A stretch of 64,000 nucleotides of DNA from Siderastrea radians. Its lineage: Eukaryota > Cnidaria > Anthozoa > Scleractinia > Rhizangiidae. Below, in pieces: positions 32,057 to 45,524 of this stretch (position 1 is its first letter; each line of letters starts with the position of its first letter). The stretch is taken from contig OZ024895.1 of NCBI GenBank assembly GCA_964017195.1, positions 8,862,001 through 8,926,000 on the forward strand. The letters run 5' to 3'. Both the position numbers and the translations under genes were made by a program. The notes under the pieces were generated by a model. It was given only the letters and a program-made list of their open reading frames with translations, had not been told where the DNA came from and searched no databases.

Positions 32057-34350
32057 GCATGCATTGTTTGGTTTTCTCAAAAACCACTGTATTCCCAAGG
32101 GGGGGGGGGATCCAGATGTAAGCAAAGGATTTTTTTTATGCAATTGACATATTTGTACTGATGTGTTTTTGCTTCCTAAAGGCAATCTGGCTTGTTTAAC
32201 TGACAATTGTCTGCTGGGATTAGTTAGAACATGTTTGATTAATTGCAACTGGCTTTTTACTGAGTTAAGCAAAGGAGACTGGAGATGATTGAACATCCAG
32301 TAAACTTAAATGAGGTCCTGCCATTTTGTTGCTCATTCAATCGATCGATGTTCAAGTGCTTTACCTTACCTGTATTATAGCAATGAACCGTGCAAAGGGT
32401 GGAAGACATAACCACTTTTTAGACAAATGGTTAAACGTGTTTGGATAGCTGCAAATGAGGGGTTCAGGCGATGATTTATTAATCATTTGTCAGGATTCCA
32501 CAAAAGCTGGAAAGAAGAACACTTTCACGGGTGCCGGGATGCAAAAATTTCCAACAGTAGGCACTTGTACGTCTCATGAATCAGGTGGATCACAAAAGTA
32601 AAGCAAAGTATAGCTTTGGCAACAACATTTCAAAGCTGGAAGTGACATTATGCTAGCAAAGTGAATGACGACTCCCTTAATAATTGACATTCAGTATAAT
32701 TACTATTCTGTTCACCCATTCTTTCTGTTCATTAATGTCACATTGGTCAAAAATTGCGTTGTGAATGCTTTAATAATGTATGTTACATATTTGATGTTGT
32801 CAAAAGAAAAACAATAAAGTTAATATTATTTTAAGGATGAAAGTAATTTGCCAGGCGCTCGCTCTCACGAATTTGCACTCCAAGAACTGAAAATTTTCTT
32901 CAATTGATGAACTTAGAGTTGAGGAGGGGAAATAAAACAGAGATGCTCCAATGAAAGTCTAATTTATTTGAATTGTAACTACAGTGTAACTTTTATTTGC
33001 AGTCCTTTATCAGGCATTTAAGCCTTGACTTTTAGTGGCCCTGGTCAGTTTTAAATCGCCACTGGCGACTGGGCGACTGCCAATTTTTAGCCCTGAATTT
33101 GTTTTGTTTTGTGTTTTTTTTTTCACTGATCCTTTTTTTTCCGTTCTAGGCATATATGCCAGCAGTGATCAGTGATGCAGCATTTTCTTACAGTGAAGTT
33201 AAGGTACGTGGAAGATATCAGTTATATAATTAGCCCAGCTTACGTATCTAACTGTTCAGTAAATTGAACTGGATTGAATGCAGTCATTGGGTAAATTTGG
33301 GTTCGGTAATTGAACACAATAATTATTAACCAAAAATATGCCTATATATACAGCTGTGTTTGATTCCATTCAATTTCTGAACCCAGTCAAACATAATTAA
33401 ACAGTTTTAAAATCATTCAAATATATAGATTTAGAGGATGCAAAATTTGAAGCAACAGTTTCTAGAGATTTGCTTTATTATGAATATAAAAGTTATGATG
33501 GCCAAGCACATATCTTAGTTTATACATTTTTGTGCTGTACTTCTTCTATTCTTTGTAAAAACAGTAATTGCATGCTTCGGATTGTAAAGAAGGGTGGGGC
33601 GATTCGCCAAAAAATCGGAACTTACTAGTTTCCTCTTAGTTTTACTGATTTTCTTTTTAATGTGCGGTTGGGGACTGGCAGTAGCTATGCACGCGCAATG
33701 TTCAGTTGTGGAATTCAGATGTTCTTCATTATTTCACCAATATAGCGGCACGAAATGCTGAAAACAGCGTATGACAGAATACCATCCACAAAAATCCCCT
33801 AGGAACAATGCGAGATCTGTAGTTAAGAATCTCCCTTCATCAAGTTACAAAATCCTTTTTCCATGGTGATGTGAGATTTATCTGGATGGCTATATGGTTA
33901 ATTAACTTAATGCAGAATGAATCAAATAGTTACACCATGTTAACATGATACCGGTATGAACTCACCCAGGTATGGCTCGCACTGTTATGAGATTTTGTGC
34001 TGTAATCATGTAACAAATACAGAGAAGCAAGAGGGAACTGGGGTGAACTTGTATCAGAATGAAAAGCATACAATGAACTGGTGTCATGCAAACACCCCCT
34101 CAGACTAAAGTTGAGCAGCTCTCAAGAATGTTTAACAACATCCTCAGATACCCAGCGGCAGTAAAACCCTGATTTCATTAAAGCACTGTAAACTCAGACT
34201 GGTGCAATTTCTGGTGCAGTCTGAAATTCAGACTGGCATAAGTATTTACATGAGACCAACCATCTCTAAAAATACAGTTTACCTTTTGTCCACTTGGAAT
34301 GTTTCAATGCCACTTGTTTAAATGCACATGCTTAAAACTCAAAACAAATA
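32057..34350. other. Non-coding host DNA
   Basis: AT-rich, with a G tract near 32100 and no supported gene or exon. Confidence 0.5.
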
Positions 34351-34816
34351 CTGTAAACTGCCACTTATAAGCCCGCCTACTTACAAGCCCCCCCCCCCCC
34401 CGGCTATAGGCCCATCCACCTGTAAACAAAAAATACATCCGGTAATAAGCCCCCCCCCCGGATATAAGCACTGCTCTAGTTTTCCCTGTTTCTTTAATAT
34501 TAAGCACTCTCACAGAAAACTGCAAAGATTAACTCTGAGCTTCTGTTTTGTTATGTTCCGGTTATGTTCGTGTTGTTGCAGTTTTGATTTTGTTGTTAAA
34601 ATGGAAATGAATTTGACTTATTATGACATTTCAAAGGTTAATTACAAACTGGTACATTAAAAATGTATTCCGATCAACACTGCTGTGGCTCATTTCGTAA
34701 CGTTTTTCTTACTCCGCTTATAAGCCCCCCCGGATATAAGCCCCTCCATTTATAAGCCCACCCAAAACCCTTTACAAAGTTGTATCACCCTAGGGCTTAT
34801 AAGCGGCAGTTTACAG
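34351..34816. mobile_element. MITE with CTGTAAACTGCC ends
   Basis: 466 bp with inverted ends CTGTAAACTGCC(A/G)CTTATAAGCC. Internally it has repeats of the CTTATAAGCCCCCC type. No clear target duplication, so the class is open. Confidence 0.65.
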
Positions 34817-36780
34817 TGTCTTAAAACATTTGGGGTAGTTTTTCATGCGAGCGTGCATGCTCAGTGCATGACGCGGCATGACATAATGCCAATGTTGTGA
34901 ATTGTGTGCGCAGTATTGATGCGCATAAAAAAATTGCGCAAATATCCTTAGAACCTCCCTAAAGCCATGGGCTTACTTTTGGCAACTGAGATAATTAAAC
35001 ATTTACTCTGCTTTGTTTTCCATACAGGTTTTTATTCCATCAACCTGATGTCAGAAAAAATATGGCAGTTTATTGTAAGGATTTGGTTAATAAATTTGTA
35101 CTCTTAGCTACATGTATGTTCCCAGGCAGACATTATCAATTGAAATAAAAAATTTTAAGAGCAGTTTTGAAATAAAGTTTAATTTATATTTTTGGTTTTT
35201 TTTTGCAAATTTTGATGTTGGTGATTAGTTTGACTGTATCCACATACACTTTATGTTCCCTCAGTAATTAACACATCCATACACGAGTAGCATTTATTTG
35301 GGAGTAACCCTACTCCCCCCTCCCCCCCCACACACACACACACACACGCACACACACAACTAACTTCCCAGGAATGATGATTCGGAGTTATCTGACTGAA
35401 TTCACTTGCCAGGGAAAACTATTTCAAATGATGGATTCACCACAGTCTGATCCCCTTTTGTCAGTTCATTACATGACAGGTTTCAGACTATCCTGAAATG
35501 ATTTATGAAGAGGCGTTCTTTTTGTTTGTCTTTGCTACCAGATTATGGCAATCAGTAACATTGCTCATTGGTGACATCAGATGCAGTGTAAAGGCTAATG
35601 ATCAAACCAAAAACAAATTAAACCACAAGATTTACTACCATCACAGTCAGGGGTAGTAACATAGTGAGTCATAATCTGTGCATCAAAGTCACTTATAAGT
35701 GGTTACTGGACCATTTGTTATTCGTGTTGGCAACACTGTTAGTCACAAATTTTTTTATTGACTGATTGACCGATTTATCAACTAAGTGGTTGAGTGGTTG
35801 ATTCAGGACTGATGGGTACTTAAAGAGATTGATTTTAATATAATAGTCCCTGGGCATCAATAAGAGTAAACAAGGTACATTATTATTCCACTATAGCATC
35901 AGTTTATCATATAAGGAGAAAACACATACACGAGAGTATGAGAGTGCATTGCACTGTAGAAAGCGTATTGCACTGTAGTGTCCCGGTTTCAAATCACTCA
36001 TTGAATAAATCATTTAAAATGATAGGCAAATATTGTAGTGGAATAATAAATATCATTCAGTGGTTTTACAGATAATGGTCAAGGACATTTTACCGGTACT
36101 CATTGCTCGCATTTTTCCTCGCTCTATACCACACAACTTATCTGTCAAACCACTGAATGAGGTGGAGGTATTTTTCAATTAGTACCTTGTCTGTACAATT
36201 TGACAACTCTGCAATAATGTAAATGAATTAAACCGTAGACTTGTGGCAGAGAAAAGGCCGAGGTAAGGTGAACAAAAATAATTATTGTGCCCAATATTTA
36301 AGTTTACAACCTGAAACTGGGGCTTATTTAGAATTTTGTAAAACAGGTTCATACCTGCCATCCGTCCCCATTAATTGTCCCGATTTTTGAGTTTCAAAAC
36401 CTAAAACAATCGGGACATTCCGATTTTCAAGGAAAAAATGACAATTTGGAACTGGATTGTTAAAGACGGGTCTTCAATGACTTTTCTACATCCTGTCGTT
36501 TTGTGCAATACATGTGGTGCTTGAGACCATTAAACAACACCTGAGAATTCTAATGCTAAGACAGTACAGTACAGGCAATATTTTTTAAAAATAATGCAAA
36601 AACCTTAAAGCAACCTAGATCCTGCTCAGTGTTGGGGGGCAGTGGGGGCAAAGCACTACCCCAGGACTGGGGTGAGCATGGGGGGTGGTCCCTATTTCTG
36701 ATTTTATAAGGTTGGCAGGTATGCACATTCTAATTTGATGAGAGTGTATTTACTAATAATTACCTAAAATATAATATTGC
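34817..36780. other. Non-coding host DNA with simple repeats
   Basis: Contains a (CA)n tract near 35329-35358 and no supported gene. A 108-bp imperfect hairpin is listed separately at 36053. Confidence 0.5.
36053..36160. repeat. 108-bp inverted repeat
   Basis: TCATTCAGTGGTTTTACAGA at the left matches the reverse complement of the right end (TCTGTCAAACCACTGAATGA) with small differences. Probably a short MITE or a fragment of one. A second pair (TATTATTCCACTAT at about 35880 and its complement near 36035) surrounds the sequence before it. Confidence 0.6.
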
Positions 36781-36799
36781 TGTCAGGTACCACTTGAAA

Positions 36800-36813
36800 T
36801 AATAATTATAATG

Positions 36814-36878
<65 letters not shown>

Positions 36879-36925
36879 AATAAAATAATAATAAATAAAA
36901 TAAATAATAATAAATAAATAATAAT
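36800..36925. repeat. (TAA)n microsatellite
   Basis: ATAATAATA run grading into AATAAATA units, directly 5' of the LINE remnant. Confidence 0.95.
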
Positions 36926-36954
36926 TGGAGTTCCGCTTTTAGGCTTGGCTAAAT

Positions 36955-38722
36955 CTATATATTAGGCAATTAGTCAGTATGGTTACAGGTACAAAACAAT
37001 ATCTCTCAATGTGCGGGGCATCAGGGACCCAACTAAACGGCGAAGCATTTTTAGTTATCTCAAAGACCAAAAGGCATCCTTCTACTTTTTATAAGAAACT
37101 TATTCCGAAAGCTCTGACGAAAATGTTTGGAGGAATGAATGGGGAGGAGCGGTTTTCTTTTCCCATGGTAGCAAACACAGCAGAGGTGTATGCATTCTAG
37201 TAGACCCTTCAACTAAAATCAAAGTCGACTATTCTTTTACAGACAATTGCGGGAGAATAGTGTTAATACCTTGAATTTCCATTGTTAAGGCTTTCTTTGT
37301 GTAGCATCTATGCCCCGAACAATTTATCAGAACAGCTTCAGTTTATTCAAGAACTCAATAGCTTCTCAATTGACAAGGCAGAACTGACTGCATTAATTGT
37401 AGGAGGCGACTGGAACTGCACGTCGTTTAGGAAAGACAAGAAAGGCGGTACGAGATGGAAACCAACAAGTTTCCGAAATGCGGTTTTAATCACGATGGAC
37501 GTGTTCGATCTAATTGATATTCAAAGAAAGAAATATCCGAACGTCAACAAATACTCCTATCTATCAAAAGCCTTAGATGTGAAATCGCGAATAGACTTTC
37601 TTCTTGTGGCCAAGAACCTAACCAAATACGTTGAAAAGTCTGATATCTAACCCTCAATCGCTCCTGACCACTGCGCAGTTTACTTAATTTCGTCTATTCC
37701 AGAAATCAACTCTCGAGGACCAGGTTTTTGGAAATTAAATAACTCGCTACTTGCTGGTAATGAATATTTAGAATTGATGAGAGAGCTACTGGAGGAACTG
37801 GATAATGTTATATGCAATAGTGTCAACCTAGAGAACGTGGAGAAAGAACTAAAATATTATGACGAACTCAAAAGGGAATTAAATGAGATCTATGAACGTA
37901 AAGGTCGTGCGGCAATGTACAGAACCAAATGCTGATGGGTAGAAAAAGGCGAGCGTCTCACCAAGTATCTTTTTTTTTAATTTGGAAAAAAGAAATTATA
38001 ACAGAAAGGTGATATCGGAACTAGAAACCGAAACCGGGCAACACATTACGAATTAAACACTTATTCTGCTAGAGATAGAGCCTTATTATAATAATCTCTA
38101 CTCTTCCGAAACTACTGCAACGTTAAATGAATATTTGCAGTTCACTAATAATTTAAAAATTCCTCAACTTACAGAAGATACGCGCGACAAGTTAGAAGGT
38201 CCTCTAACGTATGAAGAATGTAAAGAAGCCTTATCGTCATTCATTAAGGACAAATCGCCGGGCGAAGATGGCTTTACAACCGAATTTTATATCAAATTCT
38301 TTGACATTCTTGGAGAAGACTTAGTTAGAAGCCTCAACCATGCTTATGAAAAGGGTGAATTATCAATCTCGCAGCGCAGGGGCGTAATAACATTACTACC
38401 TAAGGATGAATCCTTATTATTAGTCCAAACTGGATTCATTGAAAGACAACATGTAGGGGAAAACATGACTCATATGTGATCTGTTGGAAGAAACTAAAAC
38501 AGACAAAAGCTCTTGGATATTACTTTATAAGCCTTTGATACATTGGAATGGTCAATTTTACATAAGACATTAGAAACCTACATTTTTTTTCTCAGAAGGT
38601 GGATTGAAACTTTTTATAAAAATATTGAAAGCACAGAACTTAACAAATGCTACGCCTCGAAGAGGATAAAGCCTTCTAAGGGGGTGAGGCAAGGATGCCC
38701 GCTCTCCCCGTTCCTGTTTGTG
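36955..38722 (+). pseudogene. L1-like LINE ORF2, 5' part (endonuclease and start of reverse transcriptase)
   Basis: Frames shift repeatedly but read in order as an APE-type endonuclease and RT. Endonuclease traces: RDPTKRR..., GVCILVDPSTKIKVDY, SIYAPNNLSEQLQFIQEL, LIVGGDWNC (catalytic GDWN), DVKSRIDFLL and APDHCAVYL. The linker has ELKRELNEIYERKGRAAMYR and GERLTKYLF. RT traces: GPLTYEECKEALSSFIKDKSPGEDGFTTEFY, ISQRRGVITLLPKD and GVRQGCPLSPFLFVLS. It stops at the TTAA insertion site 38723 and resumes at 49447. Confidence 0.85.
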
Positions 38723-39123
38723 TTAAGTGGCTGTCCGCGTAAGAATCGACCACTCAATTTTGATCAAATTTTCGATTTCCTTCAAATTAAACTTTCTGTA
38801 CAAAACAAGTCGATATAGGAATAACGAAAATACATTTCGTTTGTTGGTAATCTTCAGTATACCTGAGATTTTGAGGCAAATGTTGTTGACACCCGGAGCC
38901 CCCAAAATCGCCCTTTCGTCGAGTCAAAATTAGCCAAGTTTGGGAAGTCTGCTGCTGACCGTATATTTATCCAAAAAATCTAGCTTTTACACCAGTAACA
39001 CATACGTCATGTTACCTTAGAAATATGGTGGAAACTGTTCAAATTGTTGACACTTGTTTAAACGAGAGAGTCTCAAACTGGCCAATGTTAACGGTATCAG
39101 CAAGAAGCGGGTCAAGTGGTAAG

Positions 39124-39417
39124 GGGCCATTCCATTTTATATCCACACCCCCCCTATGGAAGAGGTCAATCAAAATTTACCCCCTAAGAATCAAAGATCA
39201 AAAGTGCCGACACGTGCCCCCCCCCCCATCAAAAATTGCCTAAATTTTCTTTTCCCCTCAGAAAAAAGGCAATTTTTTTCCAAACCCCTCGGAAATATTT
39301 AAAAGATCAAAGGCGCCGACGCAGAAACCCCGTCGATCAGAAATGACGTTCAAGCACCCCTCAGAAAATCTCTTCCATCGGGGGGGGGGGGGGTGTGGAT
39401 ATTAAATGGAATGTCCC
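39124..39417. mobile_element. 294-bp MITE inside the left arm of the TTAA element
   Basis: Inverted ends GGGCCATTCCATTT(T)ATATCCAC and AAG on both sides (39121-39123, 39418-39420). The right arm of the host element (around 49040-49065) is the empty site: it reads straight through TGGTAAGACAAAAAC without the insert, which proves the boundaries. Interior is C/G-run rich and non-coding. Confidence 0.85.
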
Positions 39418-40172
39418 AAGACAAAAACAAACGTTTCACAAAATTCTGACTTATTCTGAAAAGCTTTTGCATTTTTCTAAAGAGCACTAGGATAGTGTCC
39501 TTAAACTACTTAATAATATTTCGTGGATCTCCAACATGTGAAGAGAAACAATTGCAACAATTTTGGAGAAATCCGTTATTTGGCAACTGAACTGAAATGA
39601 GACCGATTGTGACAACGAGCGTACCAATCTTGAATTCTTTGCCTTGTTCACGGATGAAAATAAGCAAACACCATGATTAAGAGGGTAGAATTTAAAACCA
39701 TACCTTAAAAGTTGTCCAGCTTTACTTCTTGGGCTGTTTTTCAACAGCTAACCAGCTGCAAATTTTTTACGGTTCTGCAACGGATTCCATCAATTTTGTG
39801 GTCTTCTTTCGTTCGCTTACAGGCGGCGACCTCGTGAGTTAAAAGCCTGAAGAACTCCATAATGTTGCGTGAAGACAGTGACCAAATTCATTGTAACAAT
39901 CAGCTGGTTAAGGAAACGCCAGTGACAAGTAAAAGAACGAAGACAAACCGGGAAATGACATCTGAAAAATACTACGCCGTCCATCTTGTTTCAAGAGTAT
40001 TACCGCTGACCACAACAACACATTTCGCAGACTTAATCGTAGCGGAAATGACACCGGCAATTTAAACCGGAAATTACCAACTTGCAAGTGACCAACAATT
40101 CAATTGCCTTACAAACCAGTTTCTTAAAATAATTCACATTCTAAGTATAGTGTTGATTGTGTTGCATCTCAA

Positions 40173-40519
40173 GAGAATTACGATAAGAAATAATCCTACA
40201 GTTACAGATAGGTATTAAAGGTCAACTCATACATACAAACACCTTTATTTCTTTATGCCAGGGTGATCTAGTCAGAGTCGTAGACACAGCAGAATATGCT
40301 TGTAGGAGACCTCGATATCACTGACATTCTTTAATCTGTCTTAGGCAAGCGTGAGATACGCCGGCGATTGCAGGCACCTCTCATCCCTCCCGGCCGCTAA
40401 GGTGTTCGAGCTGATTGACTAAAACACTTTTTCACTGAATGACTGACTGTGCGGTTGACGGATGATGAATCAGTGATCGATCGATCGATCGATTGATTGA
40501 TTGATTGATTGATTGTTGG

Positions 40520-40552
<33 letters not shown>

Positions 40553-40585
40553 AAATGGATGGATGGATGGATGGATGGATGGATG

Positions 40586-40617
<32 letters not shown>

Positions 40618-43213
40618 CATTGATCGATCAATCGATCCAACTGGAAACAAGTAGCTTCGATTCGCCTGCACCACCCACCACCGTAACAAAATAAAAGTAC
40701 TGGATCCTGTAGTAAAGAATCTAATCAGCAAAAAATAAAGAACCAAATACCATAAAACAGCAAGGGTGGTTGCACGGTAGGGAAACTATGTATATTTTGA
40801 CACAGTATGAACCTATGCGCGCGTCCTCATTTTTGCCAGCGTCTTAGTATTTTGTTTTGTTTTGTTTGTGTGTGTGTGTTTGAGTTTGATACCGGTTTAA
40901 TTTAATTATCCTTCCTGAAAGATTGTTGGGGGGCCGGCGGTTTTCTAGGGGTTTGGGAGGTTTGTTTAAGGGAGGGGGGGGTGGGGGTTAAGAAAGAGTG
41001 TGGGCTGAAACTTCAAGACACTTAGTCAGCGGTAAATTGTCTTGGCAACGAAACCGTTTACCAAAGCATCCTGGAAAAGCTGTATGTTTCTGTTTTTCCT
41101 TCGTTCCTGGAATGCTGGTGTAACCTATACAGACTGTGGAGTGTGATCATAATATTGCGTTTGATTGGTAGTCTTCATGGGTACAAAAATGTAAGTAATC
41201 GTCGATTACAGCACATTTCGGTCAGTCTGTCTTTTTTCATTTGACGCAAATTGTTCACAACATGCTTCGACAAGCTGTACATTTTTTTTTTGTTACTCAG
41301 TATTCTAGTTTGGTTTCTGAGATTACTACTGAGAAATGGGTAGTTCACACAAAGGGACATGTTTCCGAGACTTGAGATAGGGGCAGGTTTGCCGCACTTG
41401 TCCCTATATGTGTGCCTTAAGTGAGATTTTAACTCGTCCGTATAAGCTACGAGTGATTTTTCGTAAATTTCACGGCGATTTGATAACGGTTTTGATGAGA
41501 TGGGAGAAAAGTGCTCTTTGTAGACGCAAAAAAAAAAAAGCTGCGTTTAGAGACCCCAATGGAAACTTGACCGTTCGTTTTTCACATCGCATGCGTTCCG
41601 TTCTCACCTCCGCGCAGAATTTCACAATTGTAATAAAATCACCTTTAAAATGTTGTTAAATTACAGCAAAAGGGGCCAATACAAAACCTTCATGCAGGCG
41701 ATATGAAACCCCCTAAGGCATGCAGAGGTTGCAGTATACCGGCAATAACAACGCTGATGTCAATTATTTCAAAAGGACGGAGTTTTCGGTTAGTGTAAGT
41801 ACTTCCTGGTGTCTCTCATAAATACTAAGAACCGCATTTTTCTTAGGATTTGTGCGAGCCTCATATGAAGTATCTGGTGTTTCTTCAGGTTGGTTCACCC
41901 TTATGGGTGATACAAGTCGCTTGTTCCACAAAAAAGCCACCGTTTAGTTTCAAAGATCCATTGTTACTAGGAGAACGAATTCAAGGGAAGTGGTTGTTCG
42001 AGCTTAAGCAGCTCTTAGAACACCACACAGGATTGGCTGAGAAAATAATAAACCAGGGATAAACAAACATGACAGAAGCATTAACGACAGAAGCATTGAC
42101 GCCCACCCCTTAAAGATTACACCGTCTAGTCGAAAACACAATAAGAGAAAATAAGACAATATGTTAAAAATCCAACTTTTCAAAATCCAAACGGTTGACA
42201 TGGTTGACTTGTCTCGCACAAAATGGTAAGCGCTATTAACATTTTACTTCTGCAATCGCCGGCTTATCTCACGTTTGCCTTAAGACAGAATAAACATAGG
42301 CAAACAATGCGCGCAGAGCCAATGACGTTTTTTTTCACAATATGGTGAAATTATCCTGACAACCTATGGGACTTTACATCTCCGGTAAGTCCCCCCTAAC
42401 CCCTCAGCCCCAACCCCCCCCCCCCCACCACCACCACCAAAAAGATCTTGTGGTTATCCACTATAAAACCTGGTAATGATTGAGCAGCGTGACTACGCGG
42501 AGTAAAGAAACCGAAGAAAGCTCTTTATTTTACCGTTCTTCAAAGAACAGAGACAAAAACAAGTAAACTTAAACTTAAACTCGCCGTCGAAAAATATTGC
42601 ATACATAATTTAGACAAAGATCAGTGAAAAGTTAACAATTTTACTTCAGAAATAAATGCAAGTTGCAGTTGAACCTTTTAATTTCTTACTTCTACCGGCG
42701 AATATCCAATACTTTTCAGTGCTCATAAACGGTCAACTTTCTAAAGGGTGCCGTTTTGACGCTCTGCGAAATTTGCGTGACACGCGACTCGCTTTACTTT
42801 GTTTAATTTGTAAGGTTTCAGACGTTTCAGTCAACCACTTACGTTCTTAGTACATTGTATTGTCAAAACAGGAGTCTGCCATCAAACGGCGTTTCTTGTA
42901 TCCACAATATTTTCGTTCGAAATCGGTTTGAACTAGCGTTTATAAACACGACTGAAATAGTTTTGCAACTATATTTATTTCCCCTGTTGATTGAAGTTGC
43001 TTGCTTTGTAATGAAGTCGGCTATAATAATTTTCGTCTTTTTGCTTCACAAATCGACCAAAGTATGTTTACATTTGTAACTTTCCCACGGTACAAAGTTA
43101 TTTTTAGCGCACGTGTTTATTTTGAGTCTCAACCTACAGCCGAATAAATTTCGTTTGAACAGTACGAAAATGTTCAAATTCAGCTCGCTTTCCAGTAGAT
43201 CCAACAGGTCTCT
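40173..43213. other. Interior of the TTAA element, no gene found
   Basis: AT-rich; holds the GATT-type microsatellite near 40478-40630 and a C tract near 42415. Open frames are short and unsupported. Confidence 0.5.
40478..40630. repeat. (GATT)n / (GATG)n microsatellite
   Basis: Runs of GATC, GATT, GATG and again GATT units. Confidence 0.95.
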
Positions 43214-43910
43214 AGGGTGTTACTAAAACGAGTAATGCAGTAACGAGTAACCAGTAACGCAGTAACGAGAAAACGAGTAACGGGAAAAATTTTTCAAGGG
43301 TAAAAAATAGAAAACGAGTAACGGGAAAAAAATTGAAAGGCAAAAATTAAAAGAAAAAGAGTAACGGTAAAAAATGAAAAGGGTGAAAATTACACTGTAA
43401 TAAAACGAATAATGTGACCTGAAAGCCTTTGATGTGTGTTGGTGAAAAATGTTGTATTTAATGTCATTCTCGGGCAGGCTCCATAAAGAAGCTATGAAGA
43501 AGTTTTTTCCGAATTTAGTGAATTAATCGATTTACATTTCAATTCCCTGTTCTCACTGCAGTGTACAGCGATGGTGCATTCGCTAGACATTTTTAATGAC
43601 AGGGTTTAGATACCCGACAGCCGGGCACGGATATTTCAAGACTAAATACCCGGCAGTCCGAAATTTTCGATGGGTTTTGACCGAAAGGCTTATTCTAACG
43701 TTCTGCAATTATTCGATATTTGTTTAGAATTGCCAAGTGATTCAGAAAAGTATTTTAGTTTGGTAGTTGACGAGTTTTCTGAGCTTGTGCATACTAGAAG
43801 ATTGCGATGTTTGCGACACTTATTAGTGGCCAGACCCGCTAGTCAGAAACACACAGAATTCCTCCGCTCTGGAAGAACTGGATTCTGTAAGGATTCGGTA
43901 TTCAAATAAG

Positions 43911-44100
43911 TGTAAAGACGATCCTCGCAGTTATTAACGCAACTTATGCAGTTGCGAAAAGAAAGCCTGAAAAAAATCAGGCTTGCCGGGATTCGAACCC
44001 TGACCTCTGCGATACCGGTACAGCGCTCTAACCAATTGAGCTAACAAGCCAACTGGGAGCTGGTCATTAAATTGGTTCGTAATATACCCGGGAAAGATGA
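43911..44100 (-). repeat. tRNA-derived SINE, copy 1
   Basis: The minus strand holds a tRNA-like head at 43981-44052 (GGCTTGTTAGCTCAATTGG...GGTTCGAATCCCGGCAAGCC) with clear A and B boxes, then a tail with repeated AGGCTT, AACTGCGAGGATCG and TTTACACTTATT. It faces copy 2, giving a large inverted pair. Confidence 0.75.
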
Positions 44101-44149
44101 AGATGAAATTATGAATATATGAAACTCATATATTTGAACTGCGGAATGA

Positions 44150-44350
44150 AGAAATAAGTGTAAAGACGATCCTCGCAGTTGCAGCGCTGCACCGGTATCG
44201 CAGAGGTCAGGGTTCGAATCCCGGCAAGCCTGATTTTTTTCAGGCTTTCTTTTCGCAACTGCATAAGTTGCGTTAATAACTGCGAGGATCGTCTTTACAC
44301 TTATTTCTTCATTCCGCAGTTCAAATATATGAGTTTCATATATTCATAAT
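44150..44350 (+). repeat. tRNA-derived SINE, copy 2 (5' truncated)
   Basis: Starts inside the tRNA head (CACCGGTATCGCAGAGGTCA, B box GGTTCGAATCC) and shares the same tail as copy 1 in opposite orientation, ending TATATGAGTTTCATATATTCA. Its first 30 bases repeat the tail end of copy 1. Confidence 0.7.
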
Positions 44351-45524
44351 TTCGATTCGGTATTCGTTAAGAATTGCCAGGCTATTCAGAAAAGTATTTT
44401 AGTTTGGTAGTCGACGAGTTTTCTGAGCGTGTGCTCTGAGTGTGCATACTAGAAAATCGTGATGTTTGCGACGCTTTATTTTATAGAGTTCAATAGCTTA
44501 AGACCTGCAAGTCAGAAAAGCACAGGATATCTCATTGAAACGTCCTGGGGGTATTGGAAGTTTGTTTAGAATTACTAAGCAATTTAAAAGACCAATTTGG
44601 TTTTGTAGTTGACAAATTTTCCTAGTTTGTGCACAGTAGAAAATCGCTATTTTCGCGACACTTTTAGCCAGAGCTGCCAAGTTTGAGTTTCGGTTCATTT
44701 CATTCATTCCTGCAATCGTTTTTATGTATAAATAGATTCATTAACAGAAACACTGATTATTCATTTCTGTATCAATATCACTGAAATATTAGTTCAATAA
44801 TTTGAAAAATGTATTTTAAACCTCTGAGCCGCCAAACTCGTGAACTGCCGGGCAGTTAATTTAGCTTTTTCCGGCGAAACTGCGCCCGGCTGCCGGGCAT
44901 GAAGACACGGTTATTAAGGTCAGCTGAATACCCGGCACTCTGGTTTCAGAGAATTATACAGTAATTATTGAGGCAACCCTTCCTAACTTTGTATAGTGGT
45001 GGTAAGTGATTCGAGACTATCGTGGTTTTTTTGGGCCACATTTACAACTCTACAGCGTCCGTGACATGTCACAGTATGGTGGCGTGACGGCTCGGGTCAG
45101 ACAGGGATCAAGAAAGCTACAGTACCAGGGTCTGGTGAGCTACAGCTATTGTATAGCTTGCTAAAGCTCTGAACGTTCGCCAACTACAAAACCAAATTGG
45201 TCTTTTAGTCGCTTAGTAATTGTAAACAATCTTCCAGTTCTCCCAGAGCGGAGGAATTCTGTGTGTTTCTGACTAGCGGGTCTGGCCACTAATAAGTGTC
45301 GCAAACATCGCAACTTTCCAGTATGCACAAGCTCAGAAAACTCGTCAACTACCTACCTAAAATACTTTTCTGAATCGCTTGGCAATTCTAAACAAATATC
45401 GAATACTTTCAGGACGTTAGAATAAACCTTTCGGTCAAAACCCATCGAAAATGTCAGACTGCCGGGTATTTAATAGTCTTGAAACATTCGAACCCGGCTA
45501 CAGGGTATCTAGACACTGCAAAGA

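Noticed and set aside
43981..44052. A functional host tRNA gene
   Set aside because: The same head and a shared tail recur nearby in opposite orientation and in decayed form at 53516, so it is the head of a SINE; the anticodon stem also has a mismatch and lacks U33.
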